The notes: generated by a model from the sequence alone, not told the origin. A stretch of 64,000 bases of DNA from Actinomycetota bacterium (GCA_947454105.1 CANGIP010000006.1:1-64000); one strand, 5' to 3'. Counted from the first letter of the stretch, positions 43,763 to 52,778 are shown. Program-made: numbers and translations.

Positions 43763-45278
43763 CGCCAGTTGTTGATTGTGGATGGTCAGCCCAGTCGCGT
43801 GATCGGGCCACTGCATTCAGCCAAGTTGCATGCAGTGCATCGGCAAAGACTCTTTCGATTGACTCTGGTTCATGAGGTGTGATGACGACGTCGCATACCC
43901 AACGTTTGCTGAGCGCATCAAGTGATGGCCAAATATTTTCGGCGAGTCCGGCAAGAAAGGCCGCACCGAGAGCAGTCGTTTCTTGATCAATCGGTCGACG
44001 AACTGTGATTCCTAGTTGATCGGCTTGCAACTCAAGCAAAAGGTTCATGACTGAGGCCCCACCGTCAACGCGTAGTTCGGCAATGCGAGTACCACTTGCA
44101 AGTTGCATTGCCTCAACAGCGTCTCTTGTTTGCAAGGCCATCGCTTCGACAACTGCCCGAGCGATATGGGCACGGTTAGTTCCGCGGGTAATGCCGATCA
44201 GAGTCCCGCGCGCATAGGGATCCCACCAAGGACTACCTAGGCCAGTGAATGCTGGGACTAAGTAAACGCCGCCGTTATCGCTCACTGATTCGGCGAGCGG
44301 TCCAATGTCAGACGAAGAGGAAATGATTCCAAGTCCATCGCGCAGCCATTGAACCGCTGCGCCGGTGACAAAGATCGCCCCTTCAAGCGCATAGGCCGTC
44401 GTGATCGTGCCGTCGGGATGAGCGATGCTCCATGCGACCGTGGTGAGCAAGCCTGGCGTTGGTTCGGGACATTGTGAACCAACGTTCATCAAGATGAAAC
44501 TTCCAGTGCCGTAGGTATTTTTGGCCATTCCCGTTGAAAAACAGGTTTGACCAAACAGCGCCGATTGTTGATCGCCGGCAATTCCAGAAATTGGAATCCC
44601 CATGGGCAGTTCGGGCGAGGCGGTCGTTCCGAATCGACCGCTTGACGGAAGGACCTCTGGAAGAAAAGTCAGAGGCACGCCAAGCAGTTCACTCATTGTT
44701 GAACTCCACTCCAACGTGCGAATATCAAACAACATTGTGCGACTGGCGTTTGAAGGATCGGTTGCAAATACTTGACCATGTGTCAGTTTCCAAAGAATCC
44801 AACTGTCAACAGTGGCAAGTGCCAGATCGGCTGAAGCAGGGACCCCATGGTCGAGCATCCATGCCATTTTTGTCCCGGAGAAATACGGATCGAGAACGAG
44901 ACCTGTAATTGACCGAACTGTTTCTAAATGGCCGTCGTCAGTGAGTCGCTCGCACATGGGAGCAGTGCGTCGGTCTTGCCACACAATTGCGCGACCATGG
45001 ACCTCGCCAGTTGAACGGCTCCATGCAACGACGGTCTCGCGCTGATTGGTGATTCCGATTGCAACGGGAACTCCAATTTTGCTGACAACTTCAGTGAAGG
45101 TTTCAACAACTGCCCGCCAGATTTCTTCCGCATCGTGTTCAACCCAACCTGGTTCAGGGAAGTGTTGCGTAAATTCTCGATACGCCGCAACGACTTCGTG
45201 GTCTTCAACAAATACCGCACGGCATCGCACACCGGTGGTGCCAGCATCAATAGCCATAATGTACGGTGAGCCACTCAT
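43758..45278 (-). CDS. glpK: Glycerol kinase
   Basis: FGGY-family kinase of 506 residues converting glycerol to glycerol 3-phosphate. Motifs: AIDAGTTGVRCR for phosphate binding, TNQRETVVAW, GIAGDQQSALFGQ, and the C-terminal LRVDGGASVMNLLLELQAD. Length and sequence agree with GlpK rather than xylulose kinase. It follows the small membrane-protein gene by 2 bp on the same strand, so they are one operon. No glpF or glpD is visible nearby. Confidence 0.95.
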   Translation of the reverse strand: MSGSPYIMAIDAGTTGVRCRAVFVEDHEVVAAYREFTQHFPEPGWVEHDAEEIWRAVVETFTEVVSKIGVPVAIGITNQRETVVAWSRSTGEVHGRAIVWQDRRTAPMCERLTDDGHLETVRSITGLVLDPYFSGTKMAWMLDHGVPASADLALATVDSWILWKLTHGQVFATDPSNASRTMLFDIRTLEWSSTMSELLGVPLTFLPEVLPSSGRFGTTASPELPMGIPISGIAGDQQSALFGQTCFSTGMAKNTYGTGSFILMNVGSQCPEPTPGLLTTVAWSIAHPDGTITTAYALEGAIFVTGAAVQWLRDGLGIISSSSDIGPLAESVSDNGGVYLVPAFTGLGSPWWDPYARGTLIGITRGTNRAHIARAVVEAMALQTRDAVEAMQLASGTRIAELRVDGGASVMNLLLELQADQLGITVRRPIDQETTALGAAFLAGLAENIWPSLDALSKRWVCDVVITPHEPESIERVFADALHATWLNAVARSRDWADHPQSTTGD

Positions 45279-45280
45279 GG

Positions 45281-45661
45281 TTATCGCTTTTTACGCTTGT
45301 TGGAACGATGTTGCGACGGGCCAGTTGAGGTGCGGCTGGTCGGTGCCGGTCGCGTGCGGCTTGTAGTTGTGGTTGTAGTTGAAGTACTGGAATTGCTTAA
45401 CGCTCTTCTGCGGGCACGAGGCGCGCGAACCGGAGTTTGACGACGTAGATCGCTGAGTGTCTTGCGTTGATAGCCCATTTTGGCGAGTGCTCCACCAAAG
45501 ATGAGATACATCGGGAATGAGGCAGCAAGACCAGCGATTGATCCAACCGACACATTGTCGCGGAGGAAAATCAAAAACACTGCCGCCATCACAACGGCGT
45601 ACACAACCCATTCCCGAGTCAGTCGTCCCCAGTTGACAGTTCTTGTTGAATCCCAAGCCAT
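45281..45661 (-). CDS. Small two-segment membrane protein with Ser/Thr/Arg tail
   Basis: A 126-residue protein with two membrane segments (about 18-34 and 44-60) and a basic low-complexity tail (a Thr run of about six, then Arg/Pro/Ser, ending KRKKR). It is encoded directly before glpK (2-bp gap) and divergent from pfkA by 31 bp. GAAGGG touches the ATG. Similar short proteins occur in related actinobacteria as far as I recall, but I know no function. Confidence 0.75.
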   Translation of the reverse strand: MAWDSTRTVNWGRLTREWVVYAVVMAAVFLIFLRDNVSVGSIAGLAASFPMYLIFGGALAKMGYQRKTLSDLRRQTPVRAPRARRRALSNSSTSTTTTTTSRTRPAPTSRTSTGPSQHRSNKRKKR

Positions 45662-45680
45662 CCCTTCATTGTTTCATGCC

Positions 45681-45686
45681 TAGGCT
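45681..45686 (+). promoter_or_regulatory. Probable -10 of leaderless pfkA
   Basis: TAGGCT followed by six bases and ATG at 45693. The reverse strand has TAGGCA at 45682-45677, sharing the TA step at the centre of CCTAGG, so the promoter may be bidirectional. Confidence 0.52.
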
Positions 45687-45692
45687 GAGGGG

Positions 45693-46727
45693 ATGCGCAT
45701 CGGAATCATGACAGGTGGAGGGGATTGCCCAGGTTTGAACGCAGTCATCCGAGCGGTCGTCCGTAAAGGTCTTGCCACTTACAATGACGAATTCTTAGGT
45801 TTTCTCGATTCGTGGGATGGGGTGATGGAGCAACGTTATGTTTCGCTGCAGGAGTCCGATGTTCGAGGACTCTTGCCACGAGGGGGAACGATTTTGGGTA
45901 CTCGCCGCGGTAGCCCATATGACACCGCTGATGGTGTTGATCGGGTTCGGAAATGTTTCGCCGAACAAAAGCTTGATGGACTCATTGTCATCGGTGGAAA
46001 TGGGTCATTGACCGTCGCATCATTGATTTTTGAGCAAACTTCATTACCCATCATCGGAGTGCCAAAAACGATTGACAACGATGTTTATGGAACCGATCTC
46101 ACATTTGGGTTTCATACCGCAGTGCAAATCGCAACTGACGCGATTGATCGATTGCATACAACTGCTGAAAGTCATGACCGAGTGATGGTCGTTGAACTCA
46201 TGGGCCGAGACACCGGCTGGATTGCTTTGTACGCAGGTATTGCTGGCGGAGCAACGGTGATTTTGGTTCCAGAAGAACCCTTTGACATCAGCAAAGTTTG
46301 TGAACAAGTTGCTAACCGGCATAGGGGTGGGCGTTACGCATCAATTGTGGTTGTGGCGGAAGGTGTTCAGCCAATACCGGGAACCATGAAGTTGCCCGAA
46401 TACGAGCATGACCAAATTGGTCGACCGCGGTATGGAGGAATTTGCGTGACGATCGCTCAAGAAATTGAATCTCGAACTGGCTATGAATCGCGTGTCGTGC
46501 AGATTGGTCATGTGCAGCGAGGCGGTACTCCGACTGCATACGACCGGATTCTTTCAACTCGTTTTGGTCTTGCCGCTGTTGATGCGCTGCATGATGGTGC
46601 AGTTGGTCATATGGTCGCATTGCGTTCATCTCAGGTCACAACGGTTCCGTTAAGCGAAGTTGTCAACAAAGAGCGACCGATTGACCTGAATCTCTTTCAT
46701 GAAATCGGCTCGGTTTTCTTTGGCTAA
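45693..46727 (+). CDS. pfkA: 6-phosphofructokinase
   Basis: Glycolytic enzyme of 344 residues that phosphorylates fructose 6-phosphate. MTGGGDCPGLNAVIR is the donor-site start, GGNGS carries the Gly associated with ATP use, and PKTIDND carries the Lys usual in PPi-dependent and several actinobacterial enzymes. The catalytic Asp lies in TIDND and the sugar site in MGRDTGW. The mixed signature means the donor (ATP or PPi) is not certain; I favour ATP. No regulatory duplication is present. Confidence 0.93.
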   Translation: MRIGIMTGGGDCPGLNAVIRAVVRKGLATYNDEFLGFLDSWDGVMEQRYVSLQESDVRGLLPRGGTILGTRRGSPYDTADGVDRVRKCFAEQKLDGLIVIGGNGSLTVASLIFEQTSLPIIGVPKTIDNDVYGTDLTFGFHTAVQIATDAIDRLHTTAESHDRVMVVELMGRDTGWIALYAGIAGGATVILVPEEPFDISKVCEQVANRHRGGRYASIVVVAEGVQPIPGTMKLPEYEHDQIGRPRYGGICVTIAQEIESRTGYESRVVQIGHVQRGGTPTAYDRILSTRFGLAAVDALHDGAVGHMVALRSSQVTTVPLSEVVNKERPIDLNLFHEIGSVFFG

Positions 46728-46741
46728 TACCGTGAAAGCAA

Positions 46742-47377
46742 TTATTCGTTAAGCGAGTTCACTATGGCTGGGAAAGCCGGTTGACTGCTGATAACTCGAC
46801 CCGGAAAGTTATAGGCAGTTAAAGGTTGAGACGTCAGCGATCCGTCACCTTTGGGCCATTCGTTGACTTCTCCGTTGACGACAATGATGACTCGCTCAAT
46901 GCCAGGAATATCACACAAAGTGAGAACAATTTGGGCAATAGAAGAGACAAGGTCATCGCCTGTTGCTCTGAAGATTTCATTGGTGAGATCAACCTTCACC
47001 AAATCATTAGCAACGTAACGGGCTGATAAGACTTCAGTTGACGCGGGAATGGCGCTACGGAGTCCGGCGTCTTGTTCGGTTTTGGTGGGGCCGCTGAGCA
47101 GAACTTGGACGATGTTGAATGGATCACTCGAGATAGTGCGTTGCACGCCAATGAGCACCGATCCACCGGTGCTTTCGGAACGCTGAAGGTAGACGCGTCC
47201 GAAGCCGACACCAACTTCGTTTGAAGAAGTTGCTTCATTCAAATTTTGTTGCTGTGACTCAGGAATCTTTCGCGATTGAGTCTCGGGTCCGAATGAGCAG
47301 CCCGCAATAATCGCGGTGAAGAGCGCAGCGCCAATGACGGCATGAATGACTTTCAACTTGGGATAGTTCACTTTCAT
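46742..47377 (-). CDS. Minimal LpqB-like GerMN lipoprotein
   Basis: Predicted lipoprotein of 211 residues. The signal peptide ends in lipobox IAGC with Cys27, and the body is one GerMN domain (about 55-185). It is the last gene of an mtrA-mtrB-lpqB arrangement and overlaps mtrB by 4 bp. Mycobacterial LpqB is about 580 residues with a beta-propeller after the GerMN part and modulates MtrB; this version lacks the propeller. A role as accessory to the kinase is inferred from synteny. Confidence 0.85.
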   Translation of the reverse strand: MKVNYPKLKVIHAVIGAALFTAIIAGCSFGPETQSRKIPESQQQNLNEATSSNEVGVGFGRVYLQRSESTGGSVLIGVQRTISSDPFNIVQVLLSGPTKTEQDAGLRSAIPASTEVLSARYVANDLVKVDLTNEIFRATGDDLVSSIAQIVLTLCDIPGIERVIIVVNGEVNEWPKGDGSLTSQPLTAYNFPGRVISSQPAFPAIVNSLNE

Positions 47378-48843
47378 ACCCGCTCCGCTGGCAACTCAAT
47401 GATGAAGCAGGCGCCATCAAGACCATCAAGGCGATCTTCAACCCACACTCGTCCGCGATGTAATTTGATGTGTTCATCGACAAGAGCGAGGCCTAAGCCG
47501 GCGCCTTCGGATCCACTACGACGTCCAGCGATTGAGCCGCGCGCAAACCGTTCAAAAATGAGATCTCGTTCGTCCTGTGGAACGCCAGGACCATGATCTT
47601 CGACGGTGATCCAAATTTGTGACGGAGGATCTTCGTCGTCGGGGACAAAAACCGAAATCTCAAGTTCGCCACCACCATATGCTCTGCCGTTGTCAATGAG
47701 ATTCGCAACAACTCGAGCGAGGCGGCGGCGGTCTCCCTTGATCATCATTTCTTCGGCAATTTCAGCAACCAGAATTCGTGTGTCCGGCGCGCTACTGATC
47801 GCAATTGCTTGACGCACAAATTCGCCGACTAGTAGTTCGTCAACGTTGAGTCGGATTCCGCCGGCATCAAAACGTGATATTTCAAGTAAGTCCTCAACAA
47901 GTCCTTGAAAACGGGCCACATCGGCAACGAGCAGGTCGAGTGCAACTTGAGCGCGTTCGGGCATCTCATCGCGACGTGCTTGCATGACTTCAACCGAAGC
48001 GGCGAGAGTCATGAGTGGCGATCGCAATTCGTGACTGACATCGGATGTGAAACGAGTGTCGCGTTCAACACGTAATTGCAATGCGCTTGCCATGTCATTG
48101 AATGAGGAAGTAAGAACTGCAAGATCGGGGTCTTCAGTTTCCTCGAGACGTGTATCAAGTCGCCCTCCAGCGATGGCCTGTGCTGCTTGACTCGCAGCAG
48201 TGAGCGGGCGCACGGCTCGTGAAGCAGCAATGGCTCCAAGAACAATGCCAAGAAGTGTCGTGATGCCAGCGGCGAGAACGAGGGCAAGGTTGACGCTGTT
48301 CAGCGTTGAACGCACATCATCAACCGAAGGAAATTCGAAGTAGGCCGCGTCGACTGAATCAATCGGAACTCCGACAGCGAGCACCAATTCGTTTTCGACC
48401 TCAATTCGCATTGTCGTTGGTTGACGATTTTGAAGTACTGCATTGAGGAACGACGGGGGGATGACGGACGACGAAAACCGCGCATCATTTCCGGTCCAAG
48501 TTCCACGAAAATAGACAAGTGGACGATCTGCCCCAAGTCTTTCGAGCACAGTTTGGATATTGGTCGGGTTTGATCGGAGATCAACTGCAAGGCGAGAGGC
48601 GTTGGTATACGTTTGATCAATAGCGCTTCCTGTTCGTTCATCGACCAAATTTGAACGAGTGAAGTTGAAAGTCGCAAGCGCCAAAAAGAGTGAGAGCGCC
48701 AAACTGCCGAGGCCAAAGGTCAAAAGAATTCGACTACGTAATCCCATCGGGCGAATACGCCAACGGCGCGTTGGACCATCTGATCTCATGGAGCGAGCCT
48801 TGGCTACCTGCGGCTCGATCATGTCTGGCTCGATTGTCACCAA
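47374..48843 (-). CDS. mtrB: MtrB-like sensor histidine kinase
   Basis: Membrane kinase of 489 residues: membrane segments at about 36-60 and 186-207 flanking an extracytoplasmic domain, HAMP (207-260), HisKA with phosphoacceptor His271 in SDVSHELRSPL, and a HATPase domain (EDHGPGVPQDE, GAGLGLALVDEH). In actinobacteria MtrAB controls cell division, wall hydrolases and osmotic response. The call rests on domain order and the mtrA-mtrB-lpqB synteny. A 3-bp gap separates it from mtrA. Confidence 0.9.
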   Translation of the reverse strand: MVTIEPDMIEPQVAKARSMRSDGPTRRWRIRPMGLRSRILLTFGLGSLALSLFLALATFNFTRSNLVDERTGSAIDQTYTNASRLAVDLRSNPTNIQTVLERLGADRPLVYFRGTWTGNDARFSSSVIPPSFLNAVLQNRQPTTMRIEVENELVLAVGVPIDSVDAAYFEFPSVDDVRSTLNSVNLALVLAAGITTLLGIVLGAIAASRAVRPLTAASQAAQAIAGGRLDTRLEETEDPDLAVLTSSFNDMASALQLRVERDTRFTSDVSHELRSPLMTLAASVEVMQARRDEMPERAQVALDLLVADVARFQGLVEDLLEISRFDAGGIRLNVDELLVGEFVRQAIAISSAPDTRILVAEIAEEMMIKGDRRRLARVVANLIDNGRAYGGGELEISVFVPDDEDPPSQIWITVEDHGPGVPQDERDLIFERFARGSIAGRRSGSEGAGLGLALVDEHIKLHRGRVWVEDRLDGLDGACFIIELPAERV

Positions 48844-48846
48844 GTA

Positions 48847-49545
48847 TCAAGCCTGTAATCGGTAACCAAGGCCACGTACTGTCACGACGTGACGTGGGTT
48901 GGCAGAATCACTTTCAACCTTTGTGCGAAGTCGACGGATGTGAACATCAACAAGACGCCCGTCGCCAAAGTAGCCGTAACCCCAAACATGATCAAGAAGG
49001 TGTTCACGACTAAAAACCCGTCCAGGATTTTGCGCGAGTTCACACAACAATCTGAATTCTGTTTTCGTCAAATGAAGTTCGGTACCCGAGCGCAAAACTT
49101 TACCTTCGTCAGGAATGATTTCGAGGTCGCCGAATATGAGTTTTGGATGAGCGGGGTGAGCCGGGCGGGCTCGACGCAACAACGCTCGAATCCTTGCCGA
49201 GAGTTCTTTAGGCGCAAATGGCTTAGTGAGGTAATCGTCTGCTCCAGCTTCAAGACCGGCGACGACGTCATGAGTGTCGGCTCGTGCCGTCACCATCACG
49301 ATCGGCACATCACTGGCTCGACGAATAGTACGACATAATTCAAAACCGTCGATTCCGGGCAGCATGATGTCAATAAGGACGACATCGGCCGGTTGACGTA
49401 GGAATAAGATCGCGGCTTCTTCGCCACTTGCAGCTTCGTCGACGGTCCAGCCTTCGTCTTCAAGCGCCAACTTGACAGCAGCGCGAATTCGTTCATCATC
49501 TTCAACAGCAAGGATTCTTGTTCCCACGACTACATCTTGCCCCAT
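48847..49545 (-). CDS. mtrA: MtrA-like OmpR-family response regulator
   Basis: Response regulator of 232 residues: receiver with phosphoacceptor Asp59 in VVLIDIMLPGIDG and Lys in YLTKPFAPKEL, and a winged-helix DNA-binding domain (about 135-230) with LTKTEFRLLCELAQNPGRVFSREHLL-type motif seen in shortened form as FRLLCELAQNPGRVFSR. ATG at 49545 is used; GTG at 49527 (MGTRILAVEDD) is an attractive alternative, with CAAGAT six bases before it. First gene of the mtrA-mtrB-lpqB operon. Confidence 0.91.
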   Translation of the reverse strand: MGQDVVVGTRILAVEDDERIRAAVKLALEDEGWTVDEAASGEEAAILFLRQPADVVLIDIMLPGIDGFELCRTIRRASDVPIVMVTARADTHDVVAGLEAGADDYLTKPFAPKELSARIRALLRRARPAHPAHPKLIFGDLEIIPDEGKVLRSGTELHLTKTEFRLLCELAQNPGRVFSREHLLDHVWGYGYFGDGRLVDVHIRRLRTKVESDSANPRHVVTVRGLGYRLQA

Positions 49546-49591
49546 GGCAGGGCTGCAACGGGGACAAGCGTGATGATTCTTCGAATTCGAG

Positions 49592-50365
49592 TCACAAAGT
49601 TGAGATCAGCGACGAATGAATTCGGGGAGTCGTCACCAGAACTTCGGAGGGAACGATTGAGCCTCCCGAAAAGTTAGAAACGACGGCGCCGGCCTCGGAG
49701 GCGATTAATTGACCCGCAGCGAGGTCCCAGGGTTGGAGACCTTCCTCAAAATACGCGTCGATTCGCCCGCATGCGACAAAACAAAGATCGGCAGCGGCAG
49801 CCCCGCAACGGCGAATATCGCGAACGTGAGGTAATAACCGTGCAACTCGTTGTCCTTGTGTCTCTCGTCGAGTTGAACTGTAAGAAAACCCGGTAGCAAC
49901 GAGTGCAGTTCCTAATGATTCACAATTTGAAACGTGTAGTGGAGTTGAGCCCAACCAAGCCCCATGGCCTTTCGCGGCGACAAAGAGTTCGCGTGTTGCG
50001 GGAAGAAAGACGGCAGATGCAACTGGGTCGGTTCCGAGACACGCAGCAATTGAAACTGCGTATCCGCTTAAGTTGTAGAGAAAGTTTGTTGTTCCATCGA
50101 TTGGATCCACGAACCACGTAAAAGGCGAAGAGCCCTTGATCTGGGTTCCCTCTTCTCCGACAATCGAATCATGAGGTCGCAGCTGGCCGAGATGTTTCAA
50201 GATGAGATGTTCGCTTGCTGTGTCCCACTGGGTCACCATGTCGGTTGCCGATGACTTTGTTTGAACGTTGCCTGCTCCGTTGCGACGACCAACAAACACC
50301 AAATCGCCAGCGCTGCGAGCAATGCGGGCCGCGACATTCATCAAGGCAACGTACTCGTCATTCAT
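49592..50365 (-). CDS. Inositol monophosphatase family protein
   Basis: Mg-dependent phosphatase of 257 residues. The metal site is shown by GEEGT, DPIDGTTNF and PWDLAAGQLIASEAG. Likely substrates are inositol 1-phosphate, histidinol phosphate or related sugar phosphates; an inositol role would fit the PimB-like gene in this genome. ATG at 50365 overlaps the stop of the upstream small membrane-protein gene (ATGA), which fixes the start; a longer version would overlap that gene. Confidence 0.91.
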   Translation of the reverse strand: MNDEYVALMNVAARIARSAGDLVFVGRRNGAGNVQTKSSATDMVTQWDTASEHLILKHLGQLRPHDSIVGEEGTQIKGSSPFTWFVDPIDGTTNFLYNLSGYAVSIAACLGTDPVASAVFLPATRELFVAAKGHGAWLGSTPLHVSNCESLGTALVATGFSYSSTRRETQGQRVARLLPHVRDIRRCGAAAADLCFVACGRIDAYFEEGLQPWDLAAGQLIASEAGAVVSNFSGGSIVPSEVLVTTPRIHSSLISTL

Positions 50366-50625
50366 GAATCGCGGTCTCCGATATCGCGCCATTCGCCAGT
50401 CGCTCGCAAAACGAGTACAGCAACGACTGCTGTTCCACCAGCGGCCACGAGCGCGCCGATGACGAGACCAAGCCCAAGGGGTGTCGCGCTCGCTCCATCG
50501 TATTGAATATCGACCAGCATGTAGCCGATGAGTGCTCCGCCCAAGCCTCCAACGAGTATCGAAATAAAGGCAACGATTCGCGCTAAAGGCGACGGAAGAG
50601 CCGAGAGTGGACGTTCATTGGTCAC
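50362..50625 (-). CDS. Small two-segment membrane protein
   Basis: An 87-residue protein with two Gly/Ala/Val-rich membrane segments (about 14-38 and 47-72) and short polar ends. It is not recognised; by pattern it resembles small AtpI-like or DUF-type proteins but without a diagnostic motif. The GTG at 50625 lies exactly six bases after TACGAT on the minus strand, the leaderless pattern, and its stop is coupled to the IMPase start. Divergent from the Ppm1-like gene by 22 bp. Confidence 0.78.
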   Translation of the reverse strand: MTNERPLSALPSPLARIVAFISILVGGLGGALIGYMLVDIQYDGASATPLGLGLVIGALVAAGGTAVVAVLVLRATGEWRDIGDRDS

Positions 50626-50631
50626 GTCTAC

Positions 50632-50637
50632 ATCGTA
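50632..50637 (-). promoter_or_regulatory. Probable -10, leftward half of a shared promoter
   Basis: TACGAT on the minus strand followed by six bases and GTG at 50625. Its first two bases are paired with the first two of the rightward hexamer at 50636. Confidence 0.52.
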
Positions 50638-50641
50638 GGCT
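50636..50641 (+). promoter_or_regulatory. Probable -10, rightward half of a shared promoter
   Basis: TAGGCT followed by six bases and GTG at 50648. It overlaps the leftward hexamer by the TA step at 50636-50637. Confidence 0.52.
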
Positions 50642-50647
50642 CGTGGG

Positions 50648-51430
50648 GTGATCCAAGGTTCGGTTGACGAGAAAGTTCTCCCAGTGCGGCGCGTGGTTGT
50701 CGTGATACCGACCTACAACGAAGTAGGAAATATCGCGCAAGTGATTGCTGGCGTGACTCAAGCAGTACCTGACGCCTCGATTTTGGTCGTTGATGACAAC
50801 AGTCCTGATGGAACCGCCGATCTAGTTGACAAGATCGCAACTGAACTCCCCGCAGAATTTCGAGGCTTTGTCAAAGTTCATCGACGAGAGACTAAGGCCG
50901 GACTTGGTGCGGCTTATCGTGACGGTTTTGCCGTGGCCCTTGACATGGGCGCGACAATTTGTGTGCAGATGGACGCCGACCTTTCACATAACCCGGTGTA
51001 TTTGCCAGCCATCGTTTCGGTTGTTGACATGGGTGCCGATGCATCGCTAGGCAGTCGTTACATTCCAGGTGGTCGAATTGAGAACTGGCCGCCGTTGAGA
51101 CACTTCTTGTCTCGTTGGGGCAACCGGTTTGCCGCTGGCATGTTGGGTCTTGCGATTAACGATGCGACGAGTGGGTACCGCGCTTATTCACGATCAATTC
51201 TTGAACGCATGGACTTTACGAGTGTTCAAGCCGAGGGCTATGGCTTCCAGATCGAGATGTCACATCGAGCAGTTCGATGTGGTGGTCGCATTGTGGAAGT
51301 CCCGATCTTGTTTACCGATCGAGTTGTTGGTGAATCAAAGTTGACGCACCACATCATTGGAGAGGCCTTCGGCCTTGTCGTGAAGTTGTGGTTGAAGGAT
51401 CGAGTTTTGCGGCGATTTCAACGACGATGA
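50648..51430 (+). CDS. ppm1: Polyprenol-phosphate mannosyltransferase (Ppm1 catalytic type)
   Basis: GT2 glycosyltransferase of 260 residues that makes polyprenol-phosphate mannose from GDP-mannose, the donor for periplasmic mannosylation. Motifs: VVVIPTYNEVGNI, VVDDNSPDGTAD, the DxD-type MDADLSHNP and the Arg-rich GSRYIPGG. No C-terminal membrane or acyltransferase domain is attached, as in free-standing Ppm/DPM1 enzymes. Leaderless GTG at 50648. The PimB-like gene supports a mannolipid pathway. Confidence 0.9.
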   Translation: MIQGSVDEKVLPVRRVVVVIPTYNEVGNIAQVIAGVTQAVPDASILVVDDNSPDGTADLVDKIATELPAEFRGFVKVHRRETKAGLGAAYRDGFAVALDMGATICVQMDADLSHNPVYLPAIVSVVDMGADASLGSRYIPGGRIENWPPLRHFLSRWGNRFAAGMLGLAINDATSGYRAYSRSILERMDFTSVQAEGYGFQIEMSHRAVRCGGRIVEVPILFTDRVVGESKLTHHIIGEAFGLVVKLWLKDRVLRRFQRR

Positions 51431-51448
51431 TCATGCGACGATCACATC

Positions 51449-52759
51449 ATGACTGAACATCGCACGATTTTGCACGTCGATATGGATGCCTTTTTTGTTT
51501 CGGTTGAAATGAGACGGCATCCTGAATTAGTTGGTCAGCCAGTTGTTGTTGGCGGGGCTGGATCCCGCGGAGTGGTCGCAGCCGCAAATTACGAAGCGCG
51601 TCGCTACGGAGTTTTCTCGGCTATGTCATCGTCAAAAGCGCGCCAACTGTGTCCGCAGGCAGTCTTCTTATCGGGCGACTACGCCGAATATTCAAAAGTC
51701 AGCAAACAGGTACACACGATTTTCGGGCAGTACACGCCGTTTATCGAGCCAATTGCGCTTGACGAAGCATTTCTTGACGTCACGGGTTCGACCAATCTCT
51801 TTGGCGATGGGACAGCGATTGGTTGGAAAATTAAGGAACAAATACAGAACGAACTTGAATTGCCATGTTCGGTAGGAGTTGCCACATCAAAGTTCATTGC
51901 CAAGTTGGCTTCAAAAAAGGCTAAGCCGATTCCAACGAGCGGTGGAATCAACGCAGGGCACGGAGTTTTACTGATTGTTCCTGGTAGAGAACTGGTCTTT
52001 TTGCATCCGTTGCCAGTGCAGTCATTGTGGGGAGTTGGTCCAGCAACTTTGGCAAAACTCGATCGACTCGGCGTGCGGTTAGTTGGTGATCTCGTCGCAC
52101 TCGGCGAAGACACCCTGATACGAGCGGTGGGAAAAGCGCATGGACGTCATCTGTTCGCCCTAGCTAATGGAATTGATGATCGATCAGTTGAAACCGTACG
52201 TGATCTGAAATCAATCGGCCATGAGGAAACCTTTTCCCATGACATCACCGACCGTGCAGCGATGCGGCGTGAAATTGTCCGTTTAACCGATGCGGTGTCG
52301 TCACGATTGCGGGCCCATGAAAGTGCGGCACGAACTCTCACTCTCAAGATTCGGTATTCAAATTTTGAAACAATTACCCGCTCGATTACTCCCGGTAGTC
52401 CCTTGGCTAGTGCCCCAGCAATGGTGAAAGCCCTTGACTCATTGCTTGAAAAGATCGATCCAACAATTGGCGTTCGCTTAATCGGTGTCAGCGTGTCGGG
52501 ATTTGTTGAACCTGTGGAACAATTGTCTCTCCTCAATTTTGGAGGAGATGGGAGTGATCAGTCAGTGGCGGAAGGTCGAACGACGGCAGACCTTGAACGA
52601 GATTGGAGTCCGGCTAGCCAAGCTGTGGATGAGATTCGCGAAAAATTTGGACCAGATGCAATTAGTCCAGCCAGTTCAATCACAGCTGTTGGTCGACGCG
52701 AATTGGGTCAATCGCCTTGGGGTCCTGGTGAAGAAAAACCTGGGGATGCTTTGCCTTAG
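51449..52759 (+). CDS. dinB: DNA polymerase IV (Y family)
   Basis: Error-prone translesion polymerase of 436 residues. The catalytic acidic residues stand in HVDMDAFFVSVE and DEAFLDVT; SSKARQLCPQA and the helix-hairpin-helix region (LWGVGPATLAKLDRLGV) are typical. The C-terminal 60 residues are extended and Ser/Pro-rich without a clear QLxLF-type clamp motif other than EQLSLLNF, which could serve. I saw no LexA box in its short upstream gap. Confidence 0.94.
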   Translation: MTEHRTILHVDMDAFFVSVEMRRHPELVGQPVVVGGAGSRGVVAAANYEARRYGVFSAMSSSKARQLCPQAVFLSGDYAEYSKVSKQVHTIFGQYTPFIEPIALDEAFLDVTGSTNLFGDGTAIGWKIKEQIQNELELPCSVGVATSKFIAKLASKKAKPIPTSGGINAGHGVLLIVPGRELVFLHPLPVQSLWGVGPATLAKLDRLGVRLVGDLVALGEDTLIRAVGKAHGRHLFALANGIDDRSVETVRDLKSIGHEETFSHDITDRAAMRREIVRLTDAVSSRLRAHESAARTLTLKIRYSNFETITRSITPGSPLASAPAMVKALDSLLEKIDPTIGVRLIGVSVSGFVEPVEQLSLLNFGGDGSDQSVAEGRTTADLERDWSPASQAVDEIREKFGPDAISPASSITAVGRRELGQSPWGPGEEKPGDALP

Positions 52760-52778
52760 GTCGCTTGGTCTGTGAGAC

